Part shown: positions 17,122 through 25,122 of the stretch, piece by piece
Numbering within the stretch: position 1 is the first letter of the stretch
Layout: every line of letters starts with the position of its first letter
NCBI GenBank assembly: GCA_028117185.1
Contig: JAOHHD010000001.1
Span: 33,903 to 97,902, forward strand
Source: Luminiphilus sp.
Lineage (GTDB): Bacteria > Pseudomonadota > Gammaproteobacteria > Pseudomonadales > Halieaceae
Direction of reading: 5' to 3'
DNA: 64,000 bases
Made by a program: the position numbers and the translations under genes
Notes under the pieces: model-generated
What the model was told of the DNA's origin: nothing
Database searches by the model: none
What the model saw: the letters and a program-made list of their open reading frames with translations, nothing else

Positions 17122-18219
17122 GTGCCTCAGTTAACGTGGATCTCCCTTAAAGCAAAACCAGTGCCTTATTTGTTCTCGGTGCTCTTCGTGTTGGCGTCGT
17201 CAGTATTTAGCTCATTCGGTGACGCAGCCGATGCCACTGTCAGGCCTGGTATCACAACTATTGATGGTTTCAGAGCGCCTGAAGATATCGATATTCTGGT
17301 CGATGCTGATGCTCTTATCATTAGTGGTTACACCGTTTCAGGTAATGGTGATCTTCGGGTATTTCATCCAGAGTCGGGCGAAATTGACGTAGTTTACGAG
17401 CCTAGTATCGAGGATTTTGATAGCGGAGAGATGTTGGCTTGGGGTGCGCCAAATTGTCCGGGGCCGCCACTTGGGTTCGCCCCGCACGGCATACATGTGT
17501 CGCAAAACGGCGCTGGAACATACACGCTGTTGGCAGTGAATCACACTAGTCGGGAAGCGGTTGAGTGGTTTGAAATCGAGCCCGTTGAGGACACGTTCAC
17601 GGCTAAGTGGCGAGGTTGCGTCCTCGTGGACGAACCCTACTGGATCAACGATGTGGCGGCGCTGCCTGATGGAGGGTTTGTAGCGAGCCATATGATGCCC
17701 CGAGAGTTAGCGTCAGAGGCCTTTAAGCGGCAACCTAACGACGGCATCAAATCGGGCTACGTTATTGAGTGGCAGAAAGATAGGGGTTGGACCAAGGTGC
17801 CGGGAACTGAAGGCGCTTTGCCCAACGGAGTTCAAGTCTCTCATGATGGATCTGTCGTTTATAGTAATCACTATCTTGGTAACCAGATCATTGCCGTTGA
17901 GCGCGCCTCCGGCAAGCTTGTATGGGCGGCGGCGGTGGATGGCGCCCCCGACAATCTCAGCTTGGCAGCCAACGGGTCACTATTAGCGGTTACCCATCTT
18001 GAGAGTATTGCGACCATCGGTGACTGCTTGGCGCGCCCAGATGACGTTTGCGCTGTAGGCTTTGTGGTTTACCAAGTCAATGCTACGGACGGTAAAGTTT
18101 CTGAAATATTGAGAGGCGGCAATGCATATTTTGGTGGCGCGACGGTGGCCGTTGAACTCGGTGATAGGATTTATCTGGGAACTCCCACGGGATCATCGAT
18201 GGGGCAGTTCGCTCGGTAA
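17122..18219 (+). CDS. Secreted paraoxonase/arylesterase-like beta-propeller (putative lactonase)
   Basis: Exported six-bladed propeller-type protein (365 aa) with an N-terminal hydrophobic signal segment (about residues 14-36). Its motifs line up in order with the calcium and catalytic residues of serum paraoxonase: E54-D55 (PON1 E53-D54), H122 in PHGIHV (H115), H141 in AVNH (H134), N176-D177 (N168-D169), N235 in PNGV (N224), D277-N278 (D269-N270). Known members of that family hydrolyse lactones and aryl esters. Cys residues occur in pairs, which suits the periplasm. It starts with GTG 91 nt after the Rieske gene and is likely co-transcribed. A ring-opening lactonase role in the pathway is inferred; SMP-30 or strictosidine-synthase-like proteins are alternative relatives. 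Confidence 0.75.
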   Translation: MPQLTWISLKAKPVPYLFSVLFVLASSVFSSFGDAADATVRPGITTIDGFRAPEDIDILVDADALIISGYTVSGNGDLRVFHPESGEIDVVYEPSIEDFDSGEMLAWGAPNCPGPPLGFAPHGIHVSQNGAGTYTLLAVNHTSREAVEWFEIEPVEDTFTAKWRGCVLVDEPYWINDVAALPDGGFVASHMMPRELASEAFKRQPNDGIKSGYVIEWQKDRGWTKVPGTEGALPNGVQVSHDGSVVYSNHYLGNQIIAVERASGKLVWAAAVDGAPDNLSLAANGSLLAVTHLESIATIGDCLARPDDVCAVGFVVYQVNATDGKVSEILRGGNAYFGGATVAVELGDRIYLGTPTGSSMGQFAR

Positions 18220-18345
18220 CTCGCTGTACTACTTGCGAGCTTCCAAAGTTCCATAGCAGGAGCGCCGAGGCTTACGAGCTTTATCTACGCAGGTTACCTA
18301 AGCTACCGTAGAGCATTAGAGCAAGTTGAACAAAGTAATCATAGA

Positions 18346-18933
18346 TTAAGGTGACAGGATCCTGTCAATCGTCGCCCCTAGATTAGCGGCCTGCTCTGCA
18401 GCGCACCACTCTCTATTTAGAAACAGTGACAACATAGCGCTGCCGTCAATGGCGCAAAGGATTGAATAGGACGCGTTTTCAGAATCTACTTTTTTAGAGA
18501 TCTTCCCCGAGTTAACTCCTTGCTCAATCGCCGATTTAAATAGCTGCCTGAACTTTCGCCATCTAGATCTCTGTTCCCGCGCCAAAATGCGGTTTGAGAG
18601 TGCTTCAGCGCGAAACGCAACCATCACCCTCCATTCGATTTGCCGCTGTCGATCGAGAGGAAGCGTGTCTATTGCAAATTTTTTAATGGCATCTTTCGTG
18701 GTGCCTGAAAAATCAATCACCATTTGCTCAACACGGGCCACGGCCACCTCAAAGGCGGCGATTAGAAGCGCATCTCTAGTCCGAAAATTGTGCTGAAGAA
18801 TCCCAACTGACACTTCAGCTGCGTCAGCAATGTTGCGGAGCGTTGCCCCCTGTAGCCCATTCGCCGCAATAACCTCCATAGCCGTTTGCGCAAGCTGAGC
18901 ACGCCTCTTGACTTGATCAATAACTTTCGGCAT
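18346..18933 (-). CDS. TetR/AcrR family transcriptional regulator
   Basis: DNA-binding repressor-type protein of 195 aa. The N-terminal helix-turn-helix is clear (ATLRNIADAAEVSVGILQHN, about residues 30-49), and the rest is a helical ligand-binding domain resembling the BetI-like TetR C-terminal group. A strong ribosome site (AAGGGTG) precedes ATG 18933. It is the last gene of the minus-strand run that begins with the P450, 65 nt after the preceding SDR, so it is probably co-transcribed and autoregulated. The AT palindromes at 11834-11855 and 15428-15441 are candidate operators. Confidence 0.93.
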   Translation of the reverse strand: MPKVIDQVKRRAQLAQTAMEVIAANGLQGATLRNIADAAEVSVGILQHNFRTRDALLIAAFEVAVARVEQMVIDFSGTTKDAIKKFAIDTLPLDRQRQIEWRVMVAFRAEALSNRILAREQRSRWRKFRQLFKSAIEQGVNSGKISKKVDSENASYSILCAIDGSAMLSLFLNREWCAAEQAANLGATIDRILSP

Positions 18934-18998
18934 TCAATTCACCCTTGCCTGGCTGACTGTGATAAAAAAATATTAGGTAGAAATGCTCGCTGATTCAA

Positions 18999-19757
18999 TC
19001 AGAGAGACGCGCCACCGTCTACCGCGAGATCCGCGCCGGTTATGTATCTAGCCGCATCAGAAGCCAAGAAAAAAACGGCATTTGCAACGTCAATTGGCTC
19101 ACCTATGAAGCCAATGGGGTGCGCGTTTGATCGAAACTTTATATAGGCATCATAGTCGCCGCTATCGCGCGCTATTTTTTCGCTGAGAGGCGTCTTAATA
19201 GCACCTGGGAACACCGTGTTGCACCTAATGCCATAACCCCGTTCGGCACAATAAAGCGCAAGCGTTTTAGTCAGCATTCGCGCCGCTGCCTTTGCAGAGC
19301 AGTAAGCCGGGTACATCGAGAACGGTTTCAGCCCGAGCGCAGACGAGATAGTGACGATTGAACCTCCTCCCGAGGCATGCATAAGTGGAATAACATGATG
19401 ACAGCCTAGAAAAATGCCATCAAGATTCACCGAGTGTATTGCCTGCCACTCAATCAAATCCATATCCTCAATCGAATTTCTGGCCGATATTCCCGCGTTG
19501 TTTACGAGGACATGTAGCGAACCGAAGTCTGTAGTGATGAGCTCAACAGCGTCTTTCCAGGATTGATTATCTGTTACGTCAAGCGGGATAAAGTGCGTCG
19601 AAGAGCCAAGCTCGTTAGCCAGTGCACGCCCTCTGACCTCCTGAATGTCTCCAATAAGCACTGTGGCGCCTTGTTCGACAAAACGCATGACACAGCCTTT
19701 ACCGATACCGTCTGCGCCGCCGGTTATTAACACAATTTTATTCTCAAATTCATTCAT
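18999..19757 (-). CDS. SDR family oxidoreductase
   Basis: Short-chain dehydrogenase (252 aa). ATG 19757 is chosen since AAGG lies upstream and the family start (MNEFENKIVLITGG) fits; a TTG further up would add eight residues. It has the cofactor motif TGGADGIGKG, Asp after beta-2 (IGDIQ) favouring NAD, NNAG, a catalytic serine in VTISSA and a YCSAK active site. The C-terminus ends with the usual TGADLAVDGG. It follows another SDR in the same direction, and both lie between the MFS carrier and the regulator, implying consecutive oxidation steps on one compound. Confidence 0.9.
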   Translation of the reverse strand: MNEFENKIVLITGGADGIGKGCVMRFVEQGATVLIGDIQEVRGRALANELGSSTHFIPLDVTDNQSWKDAVELITTDFGSLHVLVNNAGISARNSIEDMDLIEWQAIHSVNLDGIFLGCHHVIPLMHASGGGSIVTISSALGLKPFSMYPAYCSAKAAARMLTKTLALYCAERGYGIRCNTVFPGAIKTPLSEKIARDSGDYDAYIKFRSNAHPIGFIGEPIDVANAVFFLASDAARYITGADLAVDGGASL

Positions 19758-19808
19758 TTGCCGATTACCTTTTTGATACAAATCTACAACATGTGCCTAT
19801 TAGGCCAG

Positions 19809-20597
19809 TTAGTGGATTTTGGCGTCAGGAATGCCGCCATACGTATGATGTGATCCGGTGATTAGCCATCCAGCGTCGACGGGTAGATTGATACCTGTAA
19901 TCGCGGAGGCTGCATCCGAGGCAAGAAACGCGACGGCTTTCGCTATTTCATGGGGTTGGATAAGCCGATGGAGCGCTGTGTTTTCCTCGATAATGGATCT
20001 GTCACGCTGCCCATTATCAAATGCAGCTTGGACTGGAGTCGTGAGAGTAAACCCAGGTGAAACAGCGTTTACCCGAAGTCCGGACCTTCCCCACTCTGCT
20101 GCGAGACCGGCCGTTAGACTTATGATGGCAGCCTTGGACGGCCCGTAAGCATGTACGGGTGTAGCTCGCATTCCCGTAATGGACGCTATTGTCACAATGC
20201 TGCCACAGCCTTGTAGGGCCATACGGGCACCAAAAACGGCACATGTCACATAGGTTCCGCGGAAATTAGTATCGACTACCCGATCCCAATCTTTCATAGA
20301 AAGCGTTTCTGGAGGCATTAAATTCTGGCCTATGCCAGCACTAGTGACTAATACGTCGACGCTGCCAAGATCGGTATCAATCTTTGCTGCCGCTTGAGCA
20401 ATGTCACCTTCTCTGGTGACATCTGCAGAGTAGAATCTGCCGTGAACCTCTTCAGCCAGCTGCTCACCGAGCTCTCGATCAACATCAATAATCGCAACGC
20501 GAGTACCCTTGTTCGCAAATTCTCGAACGCATGCCGCACCAATGCCGCTCGCACCTCCCGTGACCACCGCAGTGGTGTTTTGAAGCCCTGAGTTCAT
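19809..20597 (-). CDS. SDR family oxidoreductase
   Basis: Short-chain dehydrogenase of 262 aa with TGGASGIG near the N-terminus, IDVD after beta-2 (NAD preference), TSAGIG in place of NNAG, a catalytic serine in TIASIT, YGPSK, and a TGINLPVDAG C-terminal segment. It sits 34 nt downstream of the MFS carrier and 51 nt upstream of the next SDR in the same operon. The two SDRs are clearly different paralogues, not a recent duplication. The substrate is unknown. Confidence 0.9.
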   Translation of the reverse strand: MNSGLQNTTAVVTGGASGIGAACVREFANKGTRVAIIDVDRELGEQLAEEVHGRFYSADVTREGDIAQAAAKIDTDLGSVDVLVTSAGIGQNLMPPETLSMKDWDRVVDTNFRGTYVTCAVFGARMALQGCGSIVTIASITGMRATPVHAYGPSKAAIISLTAGLAAEWGRSGLRVNAVSPGFTLTTPVQAAFDNGQRDRSIIEENTALHRLIQPHEIAKAVAFLASDAASAITGINLPVDAGWLITGSHHTYGGIPDAKIH

Positions 20598-20631
20598 TAT
20601 GGCTTCACCGGCTGTTGTTCTATTCTAGACA

Positions 20632-21999
20632 TCAGTTAGTCTTTTGCACCGCAATACTCTCTTTATATGCGGGTCGACCAAGAGTAAAAATTAGAAATGC
20701 CAATGGCAACGTACAGGCAGAAACGATGGAGAGAGAGAAACGAAGGTAAGACTCATCGCCAAATACAAAGTCGGTCAATAATGCAGTTACTGTCGGTCCA
20801 AGCCCAACACCAACAAGGTTAACCACTAGAAGGTAAAAAGCCATAACTTGTGCACGCATCTGATTGGGTGCCAGTTGAGAAACGGCAGTTGCAGCTAGGG
20901 GATATGGAAACGTGCTGAAGAATATGGCGACCGCGATGAATGCCAGTGCTACGAACTCATGGTTAACGAGTGGTCCGATGACGCTGAAAGGAAGAGAGAT
21001 AGCGACTCCAATGGCGGCAGCAAGAAATGGTGCATCCATGTGTCCCCGCCTGCGGAGAAGGTCGCTGGCCCATCCACCACATAATGCCCCTGCCCCAGCA
21101 AAGACAAGGTAGGTAAGCCCGTAATTCAGGCCTATCTCTGCCATTGACCATCCGAAAGTGCGAACAAAGAATTCTGGCATCCAAGAGGCTTTGGCGTAGC
21201 CATCCAGCCCGACGAGGGCGAATCCGAAGATCAGCGCGCTAAATGCCGCTCGCTTGTCTCTCAGGATTTTTCCCATGACGCTAAACGGAACCGATTTTCC
21301 TTCGGGGACGCTCCCAAAGAGCTCCCGCCGTTTAGGTTCCTCGATCGTCATCATTAAGAGACCTACAGCAAGCCCTGGAGTACCTACGCAGATAAAAGCA
21401 AGTTGCCAGGCTTCAATTTCACCTACAAACGGAAGCACGAGGGCACCTAGGCTGCTTAAATAGCTGACAAGCGTGCCGCCAAGTAAAATCGCGAGTCCCC
21501 CCCCAATAAACGCACTCATGGTATATACGCCCAGTGCCGTAGCTCTCTTTTCCTCTGGAAAGTAGTCGCTGAGCAATGAAACCGCGCAAGGATTTAGTGC
21601 CGCCTCACCGACTCCAACTCCCATCCGACATAAGAACAGCTCGGTATAGTTTCTAGCGAGTCCAAATAGCGCCGTCATCAAGCTCCAAAGTGCTACAGCC
21701 CATCCGACTATGGTGCGCCGGTTGTATTTGTCAGCGATCCGGCCTATCGGTATGCCAAGTAGGGTATAGAAAACGCCGAAGGCTAGGCCCTGGAGCATTC
21801 CGACTTCTGTGTCTGATATGTCGAAGGTCTGTTTTATCGGACCAACAACAAGGCTCAGCATAAATCGGTCTACGAAGGAGAATAAGTTCGCTATACCCAA
21901 TAGAATGACAGCCTGCCATGCTAGGCGCCTCGGAGGCCAAGGGGTCTCATGATCTAAACGTGTTATTTCCAAAATTTTACCCTTAAGGACTCTAGACAC
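20632..21999 (-). CDS. MFS transporter (spinster-like)
   Basis: Inner-membrane carrier of about 455 aa with 12 predicted helices. The motif GIPIGRIADKYNRRTIVG between helices 2 and 3 is the MFS motif A, and LCRMGVGVGEAALNPCAVSL is typical of the spinster-like group often found beside genes for degradation of aromatics, steroids or terpenoids. The frame opens at GTG 21999, overlapping the P450 end by 37 nt, without a ribosome site. An in-frame TTG at 21972 directly after AAGGG, at the P450 stop, is an attractive alternative start. Either way it is coupled to the P450. Confidence 0.92.
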   Translation of the reverse strand: MSRVLKGKILEITRLDHETPWPPRRLAWQAVILLGIANLFSFVDRFMLSLVVGPIKQTFDISDTEVGMLQGLAFGVFYTLLGIPIGRIADKYNRRTIVGWAVALWSLMTALFGLARNYTELFLCRMGVGVGEAALNPCAVSLLSDYFPEEKRATALGVYTMSAFIGGGLAILLGGTLVSYLSSLGALVLPFVGEIEAWQLAFICVGTPGLAVGLLMMTIEEPKRRELFGSVPEGKSVPFSVMGKILRDKRAAFSALIFGFALVGLDGYAKASWMPEFFVRTFGWSMAEIGLNYGLTYLVFAGAGALCGGWASDLLRRRGHMDAPFLAAAIGVAISLPFSVIGPLVNHEFVALAFIAVAIFFSTFPYPLAATAVSQLAPNQMRAQVMAFYLLVVNLVGVGLGPTVTALLTDFVFGDESYLRFSLSIVSACTLPLAFLIFTLGRPAYKESIAVQKTN

Positions 22000-23216
22000 C
22001 GAAGGTGATAGCTTGAAAAAAAGTGAAAGTCGGCAGGGGACTGCTCAAGCGTAACTTTTGAAAAGGTCGTCGTCAGTGCTTCGATAGCGCTAACCAGTTC
22101 TTGACGGGCTAATACCGCGCCGACGCAGTGATGAATACCATATCCGAAAGCGATGTGACTGCGCGGCCTGCTTCGCGTGAGATCAATTTCGAGAGGATTT
22201 TCAAAGAAATTAGGGTCAATATTTGCGGCACCATATCGGATGTGAATCTTTGCTCCTTCTGGGATTTTTACACCCTCAATCTCCGTGTCGTGGAGGGCTC
22301 GACGATAGAGGCCTTGGACGGCGGACCACATACGCAACACCTCTTCAACAAAGACCTTGATTACCGGCTCTCCACCTTCACGGATTTCGGTAAAAATCTC
22401 TGGGTGCTGAGTGAGGTAGTAGATTGCACCCATAAGGGTGCTCCGGGTGGACTCGTTGCCGGCAACGAACAGCTGATTCAGAATGCCGAAGAGCTCGGTG
22501 TCATTTAGCGGCCGTTCGTCGTTATATTTTGCAGTTACTATGTCTGAGATTACATCTTCTTTTGGATCTTGGCGTCTCAGTTCGCAGCGTTTGAGCATAT
22601 ATTGCTGTAACGCCAATTCATCCTGCGCGGCAGCTATCAGTGCATCTTCGTCGGCCATATTACTTAAGAGGACGTCGATTGCATCCGACCACTTTTTAAA
22701 TGTCGGAAGCATTTCCTCTTCGATTCCCAATTGACGGCAGATAACAGTGAACGTGAGCGGCACTGCAAACTGTGCAGAAAAGTCAATTTCACTAGATTCG
22801 GGGAACTCATTGATGAGTTGACTTGCTAACTCCTTTATCTGATTTTCAAAGATGATGAGTCGGCGAGGAGCAAAGGCTCGTTGAACAATTTCTTTGTAGG
22901 CCCGGTGGGATTCGGCATCATTGTTAGTGATGAGAGTGTCTCCATGCCCGACACCCCGCGATCTAATCGCTTGAACTGACTCGGGATACCCAGCAAGGCC
23001 CGTGCCGCCAAATAGCTCGATATTGCTAGAGAACGTCTGAGGGTTTTTATTTACATACTGAATCAAGTCGTAGCGCACCACCCAGTAAAGATCTCTGTCA
23101 GCATCATAAAAAATCGGGGCTTCTTCATGCATGTTGGCATAGTTGTCATGGGGGTAAAGATGGTTCGCTGGATCCGTTGCTTTGAATCCGAGTGCCTTGG
23201 GCTCTGTTTCATGCAC
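21963..23216 (-). CDS. Cytochrome P450
   Basis: Soluble bacterial class I-type P450 (417 aa) that hydroxylates a hydrophobic substrate with electrons from a ferredoxin. I-helix oxygen-activation motif AGNEST (252-257), ExxR in EEVLR (291-295), and heme-binding loop FGYGIHHCVG (357-366) with Cys364 as the thiolate ligand. The lack of a membrane anchor and the spacing fit the linalool/steroid/fatty-acid hydroxylases of actinobacteria and proteobacteria. It is the first gene of the P450-MFS-SDR-SDR-TetR operon and has a GGAGAAG ribosome site. No ferredoxin or reductase gene is nearby. Confidence 0.96.
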   Translation of the reverse strand: MHETEPKALGFKATDPANHLYPHDNYANMHEEAPIFYDADRDLYWVVRYDLIQYVNKNPQTFSSNIELFGGTGLAGYPESVQAIRSRGVGHGDTLITNNDAESHRAYKEIVQRAFAPRRLIIFENQIKELASQLINEFPESSEIDFSAQFAVPLTFTVICRQLGIEEEMLPTFKKWSDAIDVLLSNMADEDALIAAAQDELALQQYMLKRCELRRQDPKEDVISDIVTAKYNDERPLNDTELFGILNQLFVAGNESTRSTLMGAIYYLTQHPEIFTEIREGGEPVIKVFVEEVLRMWSAVQGLYRRALHDTEIEGVKIPEGAKIHIRYGAANIDPNFFENPLEIDLTRSRPRSHIAFGYGIHHCVGAVLARQELVSAIEALTTTFSKVTLEQSPADFHFFSSYHLRCLESLRVKFWK

Positions 23217-23449
23217 TTTTACTTCTCCACACAGTTGCAGGGTGCGAAATCACAATTGATAACCGTCTCTCAAGAGTTACCATATCGCCACGAAGATAAC
23301 GACCTAGATTAGTTGCTGATTATCTCAGTTATTTCTTAACAGTTTTTCTTAATAATACTGTACCATTTAAAAGTGGTTGCCGCTAATGTATTCTCAAGAT
23401 ATAACATTTGCGCCTGATGGGCCGAAAAGAAACTACGCAGGAATCCTAG
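23217..23449. promoter_or_regulatory. Divergent promoter region between P450 and SnoaL-like genes
   Basis: These 233 bp must hold promoters for the P450 operon (minus) and the SnoaL/reductase pair (plus). They contain an AT-rich core (about 23310-23375) and no perfect long palindrome. I cannot assign -35/-10 boxes with confidence. Confidence 0.4.
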
Positions 23450-23998
23450 ATGACCCAAAGTAATATCGATTTATCCTCACTCGAACGCAGAATCGCTGAG
23501 CTCGAAAAGAAGGTGGTGCTGCTAGATGATATTGAGGCGCTGCGCCGATTGAGAATGACTTATCACGATTATGTCAACGAAGGGCGCTGGGCTGAGATAG
23601 CAAATTTGTTTACCGAGGATGCGACTATCGATTTTGGCTATGTCGCCATTATGAAAGGGAGGGAGGACATCATTGAGCAGTTTGTCGATATCCCCAACCA
23701 CACGGATATGCTCAAACAGTTCATACACAATCATGTTGTCGACGTGGACGGCGATACAGCTAAGGGGTTTCTATATCTCGAGGCGAAATATGCAGACAAA
23801 GGCGAGAGCCTTTTTGTGGCCGGCAAAATAACCGATAACTACATCCGAGTGGACAACCGGTGGCTTATTCGAGACACCGTTACTCACCTTTATTTCACCA
23901 CTCCGTTGTCAAAAGGCTGGGCGATCGACAACCCCCATTACTTGCGTGGTGGTACCGATAATCTGCGCAATCTGGAGCAGTCTGAAAAAAAGCCTTAG
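23450..23998 (+). CDS. SnoaL-like / NTF2-like family protein
   Basis: Small cone-shaped-fold protein of 182 aa in the SnoaL_4/scytalone-dehydratase-like group. A short coiled-coil-like start (LERRIAELEKKV) is followed by the family segment YHDYVNEGRWAEIANLFTED, the usual start of the NTF2 fold, and a C-terminal IRVDNRWLIRDTVTHLYF strand pair. Members act as isomerases, hydratases or dehydratases on ring compounds, or as small subunits. Divergent from the P450 and 95 nt before the enoyl reductase, it probably acts in the same pathway. An AGGAA ribosome site precedes the ATG. Confidence 0.85.
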   Translation: MTQSNIDLSSLERRIAELEKKVVLLDDIEALRRLRMTYHDYVNEGRWAEIANLFTEDATIDFGYVAIMKGREDIIEQFVDIPNHTDMLKQFIHNHVVDVDGDTAKGFLYLEAKYADKGESLFVAGKITDNYIRVDNRWLIRDTVTHLYFTTPLSKGWAIDNPHYLRGGTDNLRNLEQSEKKP

Positions 23999-24093
23999 GT
24001 ACCGATTGAGAAATCTTCCTATACGGAGTCATTAAGCCCAAATTTCTTCCCTGCGGTGTGATCAAACCCTATCAATTTTGCCAAGGAAATCAA

Positions 24094-25122
24094 ATGCATC
24101 AATCACTGAATCGCCAATGGCTACTCGTAAAGCGTCCTGTTGGGCACCCTAAAAAAACCGACTTTGAATATCGCGAGGTGGATATACCGGAGCCTGGTGA
24201 TGGCGAAATTTTATTGCAAATTCTCTATGCCCTAGTCGATCCAGCTCAGCGTGGATGGATGGATGCAGGAGGCAACTACTGGAATCCGTTGCCACTTGGG
24301 CAGCCCGTACGAAGTGGAATACTTGCAAAGGTGGTTAAATCCAATAGCGCGCAACACCCCGTGGGACAGTTTGTTATGGGTGTTGCAGGATGGCAAGATT
24401 TTGCCGTTGTGCCGGAGGGAAGCGTGGATCCAATACCTTACGATGGAACCCAAGACCTGCGCGCCTTCTCGCATGCCTTAGGCAGCAAGGGTGCCACGGC
24501 TTATTTTGGTCTGTTTGATGTCTGTAACCTTCAAGATGGAGAACAAGTTCTGGTCTCTAGCGCGGCTGGAGCGGTAGGTTCCTTGGTGGTCCAACTCGCA
24601 AAAATAAAAGGTTGTAAAGTCGTTGGCGTGGCTGGAGGGACAGAAAAATGTGCTTGGGTCTTAGGTGAGCTAGGCGCAGACGCGGTTATCGACTACCGAG
24701 CCACCGAAAATATGTCTGAAGCTATTGCTGAACATTTTCCTGACGGATTGGATGTCTATTTTGATAATGTGGGCGGCGAGATACTCGAGGCCGCAATGGA
24801 CAACCTTGCTATTGGGGCTCGCATCGGTATTTGTGGAATGATCGCCGACTATAACGTGTCTGATCGTGTTGGTCCGAGAAACATGTGGAATTTATTGGTG
24901 AAGCGTGCTCGTATTGAAGGCTTCTTAGTGGCTGATTACCGAGCTCGGTATCATGAGGCGCAGGCTCATATCGGCGTTTGGATTGACCAAGAAAAAATCA
25001 AATACAAAATTGATGAACGTGCAGGTTTTGAGAATTTACCAGCAACGCTTAACTGCCTTTTCACGGGCGATCATGATGGCAGGATGATACTTAAGCTGAC
25101 TGACGATGACGGCATTAGCTGA
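24094..25122 (+). CDS. NADP-dependent MDR oxidoreductase (CurA / prostaglandin reductase-like)
   Basis: Zinc-free medium-chain reductase (342 aa) that usually reduces the C=C bond of enones with NADPH. ATG 24094 is preferred because AAGGAAA lies just upstream; a GTG at 24058 lacks one. The N-terminal catalytic domain has LVDPAQRGWM, typical of the leukotriene-B4-dehydrogenase/CurA group. The nucleotide site is AAGAVGSLVVQLAKIKGCKV, and the YFDNVGG motif follows. It forms a probable two-gene unit with the SnoaL-like gene and is the last intact gene of the island. Confidence 0.92.
   Translation: MHQSLNRQWLLVKRPVGHPKKTDFEYREVDIPEPGDGEILLQILYALVDPAQRGWMDAGGNYWNPLPLGQPVRSGILAKVVKSNSAQHPVGQFVMGVAGWQDFAVVPEGSVDPIPYDGTQDLRAFSHALGSKGATAYFGLFDVCNLQDGEQVLVSSAAGAVGSLVVQLAKIKGCKVVGVAGGTEKCAWVLGELGADAVIDYRATENMSEAIAEHFPDGLDVYFDNVGGEILEAAMDNLAIGARIGICGMIADYNVSDRVGPRNMWNLLVKRARIEGFLVADYRARYHEAQAHIGVWIDQEKIKYKIDERAGFENLPATLNCLFTGDHDGRMILKLTDDDGIS

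Noticed and set aside
20632..23216. P450/MFS overlap as a possible frameshift or fusion
   Set aside because: Both proteins are full length with intact ends; the 37-nt overlap disappears if the TTG at 21972 is the true MFS start.
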